Source: Telmatactis stephensoni (Eukaryota; Cnidaria; Anthozoa; Actiniaria; Isophelliidae). Taken from it: DNA of 64,000 nucleotides. The stretch is from assembly GCA_029948255.1 (NCBI GenBank), contig JALIZF010001610.1, forward strand, positions 124,001 through 188,000, read 5' to 3'. The position numbers were made by a program, and so were the translations under genes. Each line of letters begins with the position of its first letter. Position 1 is the first letter of the stretch. The notes beneath the pieces were generated by a model. It saw nothing but the letters and a program-made list of their open reading frames with translations, did not search any database and was not told the origin of the DNA. Positions 20,556-30,850 of this stretch are shown here, in pieces.

Positions 20556-21701
20556 TTATTTAACAAACACAAAATCAGTTGTACAGTTATATGTATTCAA
20601 TACAAGTTTTCCAACCCCTGAATTACAAGAAAGGGGAGAACACAAATAATATCTAGTAAAGGTCCACTCATTGGACCAATTGGCTAAGCTTAAAACATGT
20701 TCAACAGGAGCACTTTTGTGGAACATTGCTGACGTGGCAGCACTACAAACACTATGTGCCTTAAACAAATTGGTGCCGATCCCTGCAAGGGACAACATAG
20801 ATCTAATCCATCTAGTCAATGTTTTGGTGCTAACAGCATTATATGGTATAATATATGAAACGAAAACTTGACTACACTTTCTTAGATTCTGAGTACGACT
20901 AACATATTCTAATAAGCACCTCTTAGGGCAAACATTAACATTATCATTAATAGCAGGAATCGAGACATTTAGACTCGATTTACCAGGTCGGGAGGTTTTC
21001 AAACGTTCAGAAATTACAAACTGAATCTCATCCTTGTGAATGTTCATAGTATCAATGTCTAAAGCAGCTAAAGTCTGACATCTTTGCGCAGACACAAGTG
21101 CACATAACGTCACAGTTTTTAGGGTTAGCATTTTCAGATTTAATTCTTCCAACAGAAATAGAGTCTTCAAATACTCTGTTAACGTAGACACGTCCCAAGT
21201 TACAGAATATCGTGGCTGAGGAGGACGTAGATGAAAAATGCCCTTCAACAACCTGGAAACCAAAGGGTGAGAACCCACTGTCACATTATCACAAGGGCAC
21301 AAGGGCACAATGTTGACGATAGCGCTGATCTGTATGTGTTTAGCGTACTATAACTTTTCCCTTCATTCTGCCAAGAAATTTGTCACCTCCACAGCAGATG
21401 CCTGAAATGGATTGGAATTCCTCTGTTTACACAAGCCCATCCATTTGGACCAAACTGCTCTGTATTGTTTTTCTGTCCCAGACGTCCAGCTTGCACATAC
21501 GATGTCGACTGCTTCTGGACAGATTCCTCGACTCTCAAGGGATCTCCTGACAAAATCCAGGTGGCCAGACAAAGCTTCTCTCGAAGAGGGTGCAGTTTCT
21601 GGTTGTGAGGTAGTGTTAATAGATTGTCCCAACGAGGCAATAGAATTGGAAGTTCTGTTAGTAGACTCAGTAACCCTGGATACCATCCTTGGGTTGGCCA
21701 A
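20556..21701 (-). pseudogene. DIRS tyrosine recombinase, catalytic Arg lost
   Basis: Would recombine the circular DNA copy into the genome. The N-terminal part (21701-21363) has a Ser/Thr-rich start, LSGHLDFVRRSLESRG, SWTSGTEKQYRAVWSKW and ends FLAE, the usual core-binding segment. A frame change then leads to the catalytic domain (21308-20556). There SAQRCQTL carries the first Arg, the HxxR box reads KAHSVCSAATS with Cys in place of the second Arg, and WSNEWTFTRYY carries the Trp and Tyr boxes. The Arg-to-Cys change and the frameshift between 21308 and 21363 make it inactive as written. The first 300 bases overlap the RT-RNase H frame. The family assignment is firm. Confidence 0.85.
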
Positions 21702-23425
21702 ACAGGTGCTATCAGTAGAACTAGTGCTTTGTCTTGACGGATCTTCGCCAACACCTTGGATATCAAACTAAAAGGTGGAAATGCATAACATTATGGGTTA
21801 GACCAAGAGCAACTGAATGCATTAATAGCAATCGCACCAGGATCTGGCTGCCAAGAAACATAATCATTGACTTGGTGATTGAGCCGAGAGGCAAAAAGAT
21901 CAATTTCAGGTGCAAAACATATTTTAACTAGCTTTTCAAATACGACCTTGTGCAAGCACCACTCAAGATTATCTGAAAATTGTCTTGAAGTTGTGTCTGT
22001 CCGAGTATTGTCCACACCAGACACGTGCTCAGTTGATAACCAAATATTGCGGACAATACACCAATCCCAAATTTCTTTGGAAAGGTTGTCAAGACCTTTG
22101 GATCTTACTCCTCCCATATTATCAATATAAGCAATGGCTGTTGTATTACCCATTTTCAGTCGAACATGGATTGATGTTTTATTTTAAACAAATGACTGAA
22201 GGGCAAAAAAGGCAGACAAAAGCTCGAGGTAATTTATATGGTGGCAACGCTCGTCTGCTGTCCATCGACCACCACTCTCAGTGTTGCACCAAGCCCCACA
22301 ACCAGATAAACTGGCATCTGATTCAATAAACATATCAATTTGGGGTTCACTAATGGGTTTACCATTATATTTGGCAATACTCAAAATGACCCATGATAAA
22401 TCACCCTGTGCCTGATGATCAATTGTCGTAGAGTCATCAAAATCAAGACCTCTTTTGAGCTCTCTAGATTTACACAGTTCAAGAGAACGATAATGAAGTT
22501 TGAGGTATCTAACAGCTGGAAGTGCAGAAACAATATTAGACCCACAACATGGGCTACCTGCCTCAATGGTGGTCGCACTAGTTCTTTCAGTGTTTGACAA
22601 GCTTCAATTATCTTGTTTACTTTGTCTTGGGAAAGGAAAAGCTTCATAGGAATTGAATCAATTTCAAAGCCCAAATATTTAATTCACATTGTTGGTACTA
22701 AATGGGATTTTTTCTCATTAATCAGAAATCCCAGGGATTCTAATGAAGCCCTCGTCATAGACAAATGTTCACTGCACACAGAAATCGATTCAGCAATGAT
22801 AAGAAAATCATCTATAAACACAGTCAATCTGATGCCCTTAAATCTCAGAGTTGATACGAGTGGCTTCAAAATCTTTGTGAACACTCGAGGGGCTAGGCTG
22901 TAACCAAAAGGCAGGCATCGAAACTCAAATAGATCTCTTTGCCACATGAAACGTAAAAATTTTCCATGTGCAGGAAAGATAGGAACACTAGAATAAGCAT
23001 CCTTTAAGTCTAGGGACACCTTAACATCTCCCTTATCTAAATTAGTCAAGACTGTTTGGATGCTTTCCATCTTAAAGTGAATCTTTTGGACAAACTGATT
23101 CAAGGGCTTCAAATTAATCACTGGCCTACAATCACCACTTTTCTTGGGTACTAGAAAAATAGTGGAAATAAATTCATCCCTACATGGCCTGACTCTTTGA
23201 ATGGCACCTTTTTCAAGCATTGATTGAACCTCGCCGTCAATCAAATCTGACTCAGAATCAGAAAAGGTGATTGGAGTAGGACAGTTAACTGGAAAAGGGG
23301 GGTCTTCAAATTCAAGGTGATACCCTGATACTGTCTCTAGAATCTATGAATCAGAGGTGATTTTATGCCAGTTATCAATATGTCGGCTCAAATTACCGGT
23401 ATAACCACTGACCTTATTTAGGCCT
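21383..23425 (-). pseudogene. DIRS reverse transcriptase-RNase H, several breaks
   Basis: Polymerase of the DIRS element. From 23425: a lead segment with LSRHIDNWHKITSDS, a stop, and then the RT core: STIFLVPKKSGDCRPVINLK, motif A VSLDLKDAYSSVPI, motif B CLPFGYSLAPRVFTK, motif C TVFIDDFLII. After stops or frame changes near 22685 and 22600 comes RNase H: DMFIESDASLSGCGAW (first Asp), INYLELLSAFFAL (Glu) and TTAIAYIDNMGG (Asp). The PEIDLFASRLNHQ and WQPDPGAIAINAFS tail follows, then PVWPTQGWYPGLL. The last ~320 bases are read in a second frame as the start of the recombinase, a feature known in this family. About five stops or shifts disable it. Confidence 0.85.
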
Positions 23426-24420
23426 TGTTAGTGGAGGCATATCGTGCAGAATTGTTCAGTTTTTTGCTACAAGCATGAAAATTGGCACAATGATAGAAGA
23501 CAATATGCTGGCTAATTCCTGATATAGCGCCACTCCCAAAAATTAATACTTCCAGTTTTACACCGACGGAATTAATTTTCACTTAAATTTAAATAAGATT
23601 GTTACTTTAACAAGCTGTTCCATGAAATGTGATAATCCTTTAAGAGTAACGTTCCTTCTTCTTAACTAGCTATAGTGCCCCACCCTATTTCCAATACTTC
23701 CAGTTTCATGTGAATGGATTTAATTACCCTTAAAATTGATGAAAATAACTGTTAATCTTCAACCCTTTCACCATCAGCCAATCCTATTTGGTTTGATGTT
23801 TCACATGCACAGCCACACCCTCAACTTGATACTGCCAGTATAAATACAAAGGAATATTTAATGTATCTACAATATCAAAATTATTGACCATGTTTTAAAG
23901 CAAAGGAGACAGAAAAATAGACTGAGTGTTACACTATCAACAACACAGTCACAGCCACGCCCTTTTCATTGGTTCTTACAGTAACGGTAGCGGTGGAAAC
24001 AGCTTAATGTTATTAACTTATGAGTGACTTAATTGATTATTGTGTTTGTGAAACTTTGTAAGTTAGGAGAGAAGCTGATGTTTGTACTTGTGTTGGAAAA
24101 AACACAGAGCGAAGAGTTAGCGAATGCGCTGAAGCAGTATAAAGCTCAGTGGCATAAGAGTTGTAGCCGTAAATTTAATAGTTCCAAGGTGATGTGGGCA
24201 GAGAAGAGGAAACACAGTGACATAACCGAAGAAGAATGTGACGAGGACAAGAATACTGTTCATGAGTTCGAGTTGATTAACAGGAAAATCACCAGGCAAA
24301 ATAGCATGCCAGCTGTTCCATCTCCTGACGTTTGCTTCTTTTGTGGGACAGGATTATAATCTGGATACATGCGCCTAGTATCAACCTTGCAGTCTCCTCT
24401 GGTTAAACATTTATGTACAA
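23426..24420. other. Inserted sequence carrying a hypothetical gene 5' part
   Basis: The DIRS RT reading ends abruptly near 23425. The following ~1 kb is unrelated to DIRS coding sequence and is mostly non-coding up to the hypothetical gene at 24033. Its right side is cut by the 5'-truncated LINE. It may be a separate inserted element or a remnant left after a deletion. Confidence 0.5.
24033..24359 (+). CDS. Hypothetical Cys/His protein, truncated
   Basis: An open frame of 108 residues. The centre reads LANALKQYKAQWHKSCSRKF, then a Lys/Glu-rich acidic stretch (RKHSDITEEECDEDKN), and the last residues are a CFFCGT metal-binding-like pair before a stop at 24357. WHKSC with the distant CFFCG looks like the start of a cysteine-rich zinc-binding region. 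I recall similar N-terminal segments in long uncharacterised cnidarian proteins but cannot name a family. Such proteins continue well beyond the CFFCG, so the stop shortly before the LINE boundary suggests truncation. No domain with a known function is visible. Confidence 0.4.
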   Translation: MIIVFVKLCKLGEKLMFVLVLEKTQSEELANALKQYKAQWHKSCSRKFNSSKVMWAEKRKHSDITEEECDEDKNTVHEFELINRKITRQNSMPAVPSPDVCFFCGTGL

Positions 24421-26166
24421 TAAGGAATAAAAACATCAACTTCAAGAACGAATAAATGAGCTTATTCGTGAAAACCAAGTGCGTGCAATCCTGTGCAAAA
24501 ACCAAAAATACAGCTCTGGCTCTAAGAAGTGGTGGAATACAGTAAATAGAATCACCGGTAGAAAACAATCTGGTCAAGATGTTAGCTCAATATTTGATCC
24601 TGTTGTTATCAATCATCACTTTCAGGAGATCAACACTGCTCCTTCGTACACCAAACCTGTAATTCTACCAATCTCAGAAGTATCAAAATATCCTACCTTC
24701 AGTGTGAACAGCGTCCGGAAAATTCTATCTCAGGAAAAGCGCACCGCCCCTGGACCGGATGGATTACCCTACTGGCTGTGGAGAAATTTTGCCAATTATC
24801 TCGCCCCCGTAGTCACCATGGTCTTCAACCTCTCGCTTGAACAAGAAACAGTTCCTTTAATCTGGAAACGCGCGAACATCACACCTATACCGAAGGAATC
24901 TCCTCTGACTAGTTGTAGTCAGCTGCGACCCATCTCGCTTACGAACATGAGAATGAGAACTTTTGAGAAACTTGTCATCAAACAGCAAATGTCAACAGAG
25001 CTAAAGTCTGTTATAAAAAGTGATCAATTCGCATATATGGATAGGCGCAACACAACTATGGCTTTAATAAAGTGTCAACATAACTGGATGAAATGGCTGG
25101 ATGGAAACAACGACTTTGTACATGTTCTGTCATTTGACTTTAGCAAAGCGTTCAACTCAGTGCCACATGATATTGTGTCTGAAAAGTTGAAGACAACCTA
25201 CATTAACCCCCACATTATTAACTGGACAATTAACTTTCTTGAAGATAGAAAACAAAGAGTGGTATGCGGAGGAAAAAACAACTGGATATCTAAGTATCAA
25301 CAGAGGAGTACCGCAAGGTACGGTACTGGGTCCTATATTGTTTTCCTTGATGGTCAATGATATATCTCTAGTAAATCCAAGTGCTAGCCTCATGGTCAAG
25401 TACGCTGATGACATTACAATATGCTCCCCTGTTAACGAAAATAACGACTTGGCTCTTCCTGAAGTCAGAAATATGGAAAACTGGGCAAAATCTAACAGGA
25501 TGTCTCTAAATTTGTCGAAAACATGGGAGATGCTAGTCCGTGGTAGAACAACTAAAACTCCTCCTGCGTCGATTCCTGGAATAGAGAGGAAAAAGCTACC
25601 TTAAACTCCTTGGCATAACCTTTCAAGAAGATCCTTGTTGCTGGGACATTCATTTTGACAGTTTACTGTCCAAAACGAGTAATCGTCTATATATTTTAAG
25701 AGTATGCAAGTCATATGGTTATTCCAAGGATCAGCTTAGCATGCTCTTTCATTATCTGATTATGTCACTGCTGTTATATGGAGTAGAGGTTTGGGGCTCA
25801 GCATCCCAGAATATGTACCTGGATCGAATTGACAAATTTTGTAAACGTGCTTACAAAAATGGCTACACCAAGAAGATGTACAAGATGGCTGAAGTTATCG
25901 AAAAAAAGGGACAGAAACCGGTTTGAAAGCGTTACAGACGTCCCAGATCACCCTTTACAAGATCTACTTCCTCAAGTCAAGACAAGAAAACTATGTGAAC
26001 GAGGTCACAATTTTATCCTCCCCATGGTCAAGACAGAACGTTTTAAGCGCTGTTTTTTCAACAGATGCTTATTTAACTTTGTATAAATATACTTTTGAAG
26101 GAGCTGCAATTTCATAATCATTGTGTTGTAAATAGAATACGTCTGATATTTTATATTCAATAAAGA
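24420..26166 (+). pseudogene. LINE reverse transcriptase, 5'-truncated and frameshifted
   Basis: Non-LTR retrotransposon RT. The start, about 24430, is in mid-protein (LQERINELIRENQV). Then come SGSKKWWNTVNRITG, PGPDGLPYWLWRNFA, the finger block WKRANITPIPKES, LRPISLT, motif A LSFDFSKAFNSVPHD, motif B RGVPQGTVLGPILFS after a frameshift near 25300, and motif C VKYADDITI. Another shift near 25595 leads to the thumb and C-terminal region (MSLLLYGVEVWGSAS), and one near 25900 to the tail with ILPMVKTERFKRCFF and stop at 26084. The 3' end is AATAAAGA at about 26160, directly joined to DIRS gag sequence. It belongs to the CR1/Jockey/L2-like group; the exact clade is not certain. No endonuclease domain remains. 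Confidence 0.85.
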
Positions 26167-26836
26167 CCAAAAATGACATTGCATCACACAACACTGGTAG
26201 TATTTCAGAAGGCTCAACTTTCTCCTTCTTAGCGTTACTTTGGAGGACTTTGTCCAAAGCAATTAGCAACGGTTGAGTAGCTTTCACAATGAATTTCTGA
26301 ATCTCTTGAAGAGAGAGGTCTTTGACCTTTCCTTTGTTATCCAACTCCAAGTTGACCTTGGAAACTAAGAGCAGGTTACAGTTTTGCAGAGTTTGGTATT
26401 TCTCCTCCAACTCCTTTATTTTCCCTTCTGCGGGTTTAGTGACACATGCAGCGTTAATACGCTTTGCCAACATTTCATTGATAGCTGGGCCCAATCAATC
26501 AGCTTCTTCACAAATAGAAGGTACGACAAATTCGTGAGATGGGTCGAAATCGCTTTCAGCAACGAGCTTAGCCAGTTTCGCTGAGCCTTCATCTTCGGCC
26601 TCGTTTAGTTGCCTTTTAGCAACTTTGTTGCTCAGCTCACTAATGGCCTTTATAATTTGATCAATTCCAAGTTCACTTTTAAGTTCTTCGATATCCAAAG
26701 TCTCTTGTTCTTCGGAAACACTTAGTATCTCTTCCTCGGATCTTCTAGGATGATGAACATCGACAGCAACTGTCATTTGACTTCGACCTCCTTGTGGTGC
26801 AGGTGATTCTGTTAAATTCTCGGAAACCTCTGTCAT
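26167..26836 (-). pseudogene. DIRS Gag-like protein, cut by LINE insertion
   Basis: First gene of the DIRS element. From Met at 26836: a Ser/Glu-rich N-terminus, a helical acidic segment (LDIEELKSELGIDQIIKAI), a Lys/Arg patch and a VPSICEEAD block. An in-frame TGA follows at about 26496, then GPAINEMLAKRINAAC, the conserved core of this Gag family. Next come KYQTLQNCNLLLVSKVN and a long helical region LQEIQKFIVKATQPLLIALD, ending at LPVLCDAMSFL where the LINE 3' end begins (~26166). It lacks the C-terminal third. The recognisable LAKRIN..C.TKP and QNC...SKVN pattern supports the assignment from memory of cnidarian DIRS Gag proteins; no search could be run. Confidence 0.65.
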
Positions 26837-27004
26837 TTTTCGCTAGGAAAAATAAATACATCAAATTATATGTATTCTAAAAACAGTATAATCGAAATAC
26901 AAACCATACAAACGAATTCGAGGAAATTTTCCTCAACAGAAATAAGAATAAACATTACACTGACCTTGTTCGCTGAAGCACGAAAGGAAGAACCGATGAT
27001 ATGT

Positions 27005-27133
27005 TCTCACCTTGGGATTATATACGGTGGCTGTAATTTGCATTTGAATTACTTTGAAATGTGACCGCTGCCCAGTTAGTACTTAAGGAAGTATGCAAAT
27101 TAAGCCCATAATGCGGAGCATATTAAAAGAGAA
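27005..27133 (-). repeat. Right inverted terminal repeat
   Basis: Inverted match to 20172-20290 and, at its outer end, to the right half of 20385-20490. Confidence 0.8.
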
Positions 27134-27640
27134 TTTCTTATTCCTTGCCACATTTTTGTATTGAACTACTGTCAGCTCCATCATGCAGTTTGAAATAATT
27201 TTATCAATTTTCATCGCATCTCCATTGAGCTGTCCGATACTCGGATATGAAAGCCTTTCGGCTGAATGGGCTTTGTCGCTGCCATCAAGGAACAAAAATC
27301 ATCGCAAGTCCAACATGAACGAGTCATCCAAGCATTTTAGTGTTTGTACTCTATCAGCATGAGGGTGAATGGTGAAGTAAAAGCAAACAAAAACATATTT
27401 GAGTTCTGAACTGCACCTGCTGAAACTGGCCGTGAATGGAACCGCTACGGTCTCGCTAGGAAAATGGCATCAAAAAAGCGTATAGAGTTTAAGTTTGGTT
27501 GCTATCAAGAGTTGTTTTATGGAGTAATTTATTTTATTCATAGTGACATTTGGTACATAGAGATTTTTCTGTTATAATTTTACATGTGGTACATGGGATA
27601 CAGCCGTAAATCAACAATATATACACAAAACATAACCTCC
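27134..27640. other. Non-coding spacer
   Basis: Between the DIRS element and the SINE-like sequence; no gene or repeat recognised. Confidence 0.5.
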
Positions 27641-27649
27641 CAGACTGTA

Positions 27650-27724
27650 AATAGCTCAGTGGTCAAGTGGTTACAGTTGCTGGCTGCATAGCCGGTGGTA
27701 CTGAGTTCGATTCCCAGCTGTGAC
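27650..27724 (+). repeat. tRNA-derived SINE head
   Basis: TAGCTCAGTGGT at 27654 fits a Pol III A box and GAGTTCGATTCCC at ~27703 fits a B box, about 50 bases apart as in a tRNA. The acceptor stem does not pair and the anticodon arm gives a wrong loop size, so it is not a working tRNA. A (TTC)n tail follows. Confidence 0.55.
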
Positions 27725-27730
27725 GTTAAT

Positions 27731-27775
27731 TTTTTTCTTTTTCTTCTTCTTCTTCTTCTTCTTTTGTTTCATTAT
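27731..27775 (+). repeat. T-rich (TTC)n tract
   Basis: T runs followed by about eight TTC units directly after the tRNA-like head; likely the SINE tail and a Pol III stop. Confidence 0.8.
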
Positions 27776-28227
27776 CTTTTTTTTGCTCTTTGATACTCAA
27801 ATCAATTGTTTTTCAATAAAAAATATTATATTAGCTCATATTATTAATATTTAGTGACTATTTAAAAATTCCTTTAAATGCTTTACAAGTGGATCCAATC
27901 TTAATGTTTAAATTTGTGAGAGGAATATAATATATAAAAAATATAAATTGCTTCAATTGATATATATATTTTAACTAAAATTTGAGTTTTGGGCTTCCTG
28001 TGATCATTATTATTGGTCAATCCATGAGTTACTTCGCAATTGGCGGGTTGATTAGCTTTTACTAGCACAAGAGCTCTATAGAGCAAGAAGGACTCTACCA
28101 ATCAAGTTTGGAGATGACATTTTTCCTTCCATTTCAATGCATTATCCTTATGAAACAGTGTATTTCAAATGATAAAATTATAAACTTAATGTTTTATCTA
28201 ATGTTTCATCTATCGAACAGGGATTTG
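27776..28227. other. Non-coding, AT-rich
   Basis: Contains a 36-base sequence (28018-28053) also found at 63111-63146. No gene. Confidence 0.5.
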
Positions 28228-28980
28228 AAGGCATGGCCTCCAGGAGGCCTGGGCATGAGGAAATCTACTAAATGTACATTTACCTGATTTGATGTGGAAG
28301 CACCAAAGATAACTGTATCCTCAGGTTAAATATCCTCAGGTTAAATGGCATCATTGTGGTTTCTTCTTAAAAAGGCATGCATAGCAGCCATTTTACCGGT
28401 TTCAGTACCTTTGTTGATTCTTTGGCAATTATTCTTGGATCTGAATTGCTAATCCCCACGCGAAGCCAAAGTAGCTTTTGGCTGGCAGTATCAATGCACC
28501 CATAGATTGCAAGCAGCAAAGTGCTGTTCTGATAGCCCATCAGCTTATCATGCCCGTCAAGAGAATGTACCCAATTTGGGCCTTTAGAAGTGAAAGCAAA
28601 GTCCTTGCTTTTTTCGTTTTTTTACACCAACACCACCACATGCCTCAAAACCACCTGGATCAAGGTCTTGCATGACTGTGTACATGGCATCACATGTAAC
28701 CATAAGACCATGCTCTTGCTCATGGAGTGGCGATCGTTATAATAAATATTAAAAAAGCACAACCTCCGATCCAAAGAGCAAATACTCCATTTATATTGGG
28801 AATGATCCCTGTTTACAAAGTCGAGGATCTCTTCCCTCATCAACCTTTGTTTAACCCAGTTTCCTAAGTCATCTTTTAGCTGCATATCGTCTTCCCACTC
28901 ATCTGTCACCTCCGCTGCCATTTTGGAACAGCAAGACAGTAGAATCCACGACCGCTTGACTTCATGGCATGGCACTTATC
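28228..28980 (-). pseudogene. Relic integrase-core (rve-like) transposase gene
   Basis: Read right to left. The N-terminal helical part contains VTDEWEDDMQLKDDLG, LMREEILDFVNRDHSQYKWS and SLDRRLCFFNIYYNDR. After frame changes come KGPNWVHSLDGHDKLMGYQN, LLLAIYGCIDTASQKLLWLR and VGISNSDPRII, the fold around the first catalytic Asp (in HSLDGHD or CIDTAS). Then, after a missing stretch, NKGTETGKMAAMHAF appears, equivalent to the second acidic site. The last recognisable piece, DTVIFGASTSNQ, is followed by GTAAAT, a possible splice donor. I recall this protein family as multi-copy and integrase-core-containing in cnidarians and fish, but cannot name it. The copy is dead: at least three frameshifts and an internal deletion. 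Confidence 0.6.
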
Positions 28981-30287
28981 CATGTGGCAGTTTTCAGCCG
29001 CATATTTTTGTCATTTTTATTTTATTTATTTTTATTTCTTTTTTTTGAATATTTTTTTTTAAAAATAAAGCAAAATAATAATAAATAAAGCAACATAAAA
29101 TAAAATGAAACTACTAGATGCACTCGTGCATTCACTCGTGCCCATGTGAAAGGGAACCCAAAGACTTCTACAACAGCGTTTTTGACACAATAACAAATCA
29201 TGATTTGTTTCGTTCATGTTTCAGATGTTTTATATATGAACAACTGTATTACATGACCAAACGTGTCATGTCAAAATACAAGTCCCATGCAATGGTCTGG
29301 TCCAGAATTTTGATAATTCAATTCAGTACAAAAACCTCTCAAGATCTCTTGAATGAGAAATATAATTGACTTGCCTCTATGTGTGTTCATTTAGCAACAT
29401 GTAGGGTGAAAAATTCATTGATTTCCAGCTCAAAGGACCCAGTCTTGGACTGTATTGGAGATCAAACTCAGAACAACAGCTTATTTTGAAGCTGTTATAC
29501 GTTTCTAGGTATATCTCAAGTGAAAAGCTCCATTTTACATTATTTTAGTGCTGGAAGAGGCTGTCTCTGAAAGCTATTTTCTTTGCAGTCGGCCATCTTG
29601 CATGAATACATGCGCATAGAATACATGCGCACACTCATGAGAACAGGGATCCCGACTGCTGCAAGTAATAGGTCTTCAGCTATTACTGTAAGTGGTGTTG
29701 CCCATGAGATTACGGTCGAAATTGCGAAGAAAAATAATATGGAGAAATGGCTTGCATTTTTAGATTCGTTACAGCCATGTACGAGTAATAAAATAAAATA
29801 AAGTGAAATAAAAATAAAATGAAAATAAAATGAAATGAAATAAAATAAAATAATACCAGTAAATAAATAAAATCTTTTTAATCGCTACAAAAAAGAAAAC
29901 AAAATAAAGAAATTAAAACAAATATTCAAACCTATGAAAAACATAAATAAAAGAAAACAAAATTAATTTTTTTATATAGTGCACATAATAAATTTCACGA
30001 TGTCAGTTCTCGGCCACCATACACTTCCCATAATAGTGTAATTGATTATAAAATAACTTCAAAATTTTCTTTTCCAAACAATATTATTTTGATAATTTTG
30101 TGTTACTGTTTGCTTAGAGGTCAAAATTTGGAAACAATAGTGTACATGGAAACAATAGTGTACATGTTTACAACTGAATTATCATCAGTTCAACTTAAAT
30201 TGGCTTGAGTGAATTTATTATGAACTGTCTTCTCCCAGGGGATATTGACAGTCTCTCTGATATAGTTTGAAAGTTAGCTCCTCTTTG
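28981..30287. other. Non-coding, AT-rich with (AAATA)n
   Basis: Simple AAATA/AAATGAAATA repeats at about 29785-29960 and an A/T-rich stretch at 29010-29110. The short open frames at 29118 and 29583 have no recognisable domain. Confidence 0.6.
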
Positions 30288-30850
30288 CTACAAAAGTGCA
30301 TCATTTCCAACCCAATACCAAAGAAATTTTAGTTCAACATCTAAAAGAACAATAGGGCTGTCTTTCATGTCAAAATAAGTCATGAGGGCCTTATGTTGAC
30401 ACTGTACAGGGTCTTGAAGCATCATTATCAAATCATTCAAGCAGGACGATTCTGAACTAAAATTATCTTTGCCCTGATAGTAGAACAGTTTCAGATGATA
30501 GTAGAACAGTTTCAGATGTAGAAAAGTAGAGATGGCAGGTTGCAAGGGTCCCACTTCGTCCAGCTCTCCCACACTGCTCCATGTACTCCTCAATACTTGT
30601 TGGCAGCCGTGCATGAAGTACAAAACTGACAACAGATTTGTCCATACCGATGGCAAAAGATGAATTGGCTACCATAACGTTTGCTTCCCCAGCCATCCGT
30701 TTAGCAGGGCTTGCAGCCTTGACTTCCTCTGATGACTGTCCATGGTACTTTACAGCACATACGTCTCTCTTTAACAGCTCTGAATGGACTTTTGCTACAT
30801 CGTGTGACAGAACACAATAGCACTCCCACTGTCTTGACTGCCGTTTCATC
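30288..30850 (-). pseudogene. RecQ-type helicase fragment
   Basis: C-terminal half of a superfamily-2 RecQ-like helicase. From 30849: VAKVHSELLKRDVCAVKYHG (motif IV region), VMVANSSFAIGMDKSVVSF (motif V), LPTSIEEYMEQCGRAGRSG (motif VI with the arginine finger), then CHLYF. A frame change follows near 30500, at a duplicated 21-base sequence. The next part gives SCLNDLIMMLQDPVQCQHKA and LMTYFD, resembling the C-x-x-K..L..YF zinc-binding segment of RecQ. The Walker A and DEAH motifs are absent, so this is a fragment. It could be a retrocopy or part of a multi-copy helicase family associated with transposons; no flanking gene supports a working role. Confidence 0.7.

Larger units (their letters stand above)
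20117..27133 (-). mobile_element. DIRS1-type retrotransposon, interrupted
   Basis: Inverted terminal repeats lie at about 20117-20290 and 27005-27133. Both contain AATTTGCATTTGAATTACTT (on opposite strands) and a CCATAATGC.CCG core. An internal complementary region at about 20385-20490 carries the reverse complement of both outer ends back to back. This layout is the hallmark of DIRS1-like elements. Genes on the minus strand are gag (right), RT-RNase H and tyrosine recombinase (left). A nested insertion separates gag from RT. The terminal limits were placed from where the internal region switches from one end to the other. Confidence 0.8.

Noticed and set aside
27650..27724. Functional tRNA gene
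   Set aside because: Acceptor stem does not pair, anticodon loop length is wrong and the T stem has a mismatch.
29118..29801. Two open frames (83 and 72 codons)
   Set aside because: No domain, no coding-like conservation pattern, AT-rich surroundings; treated as chance.
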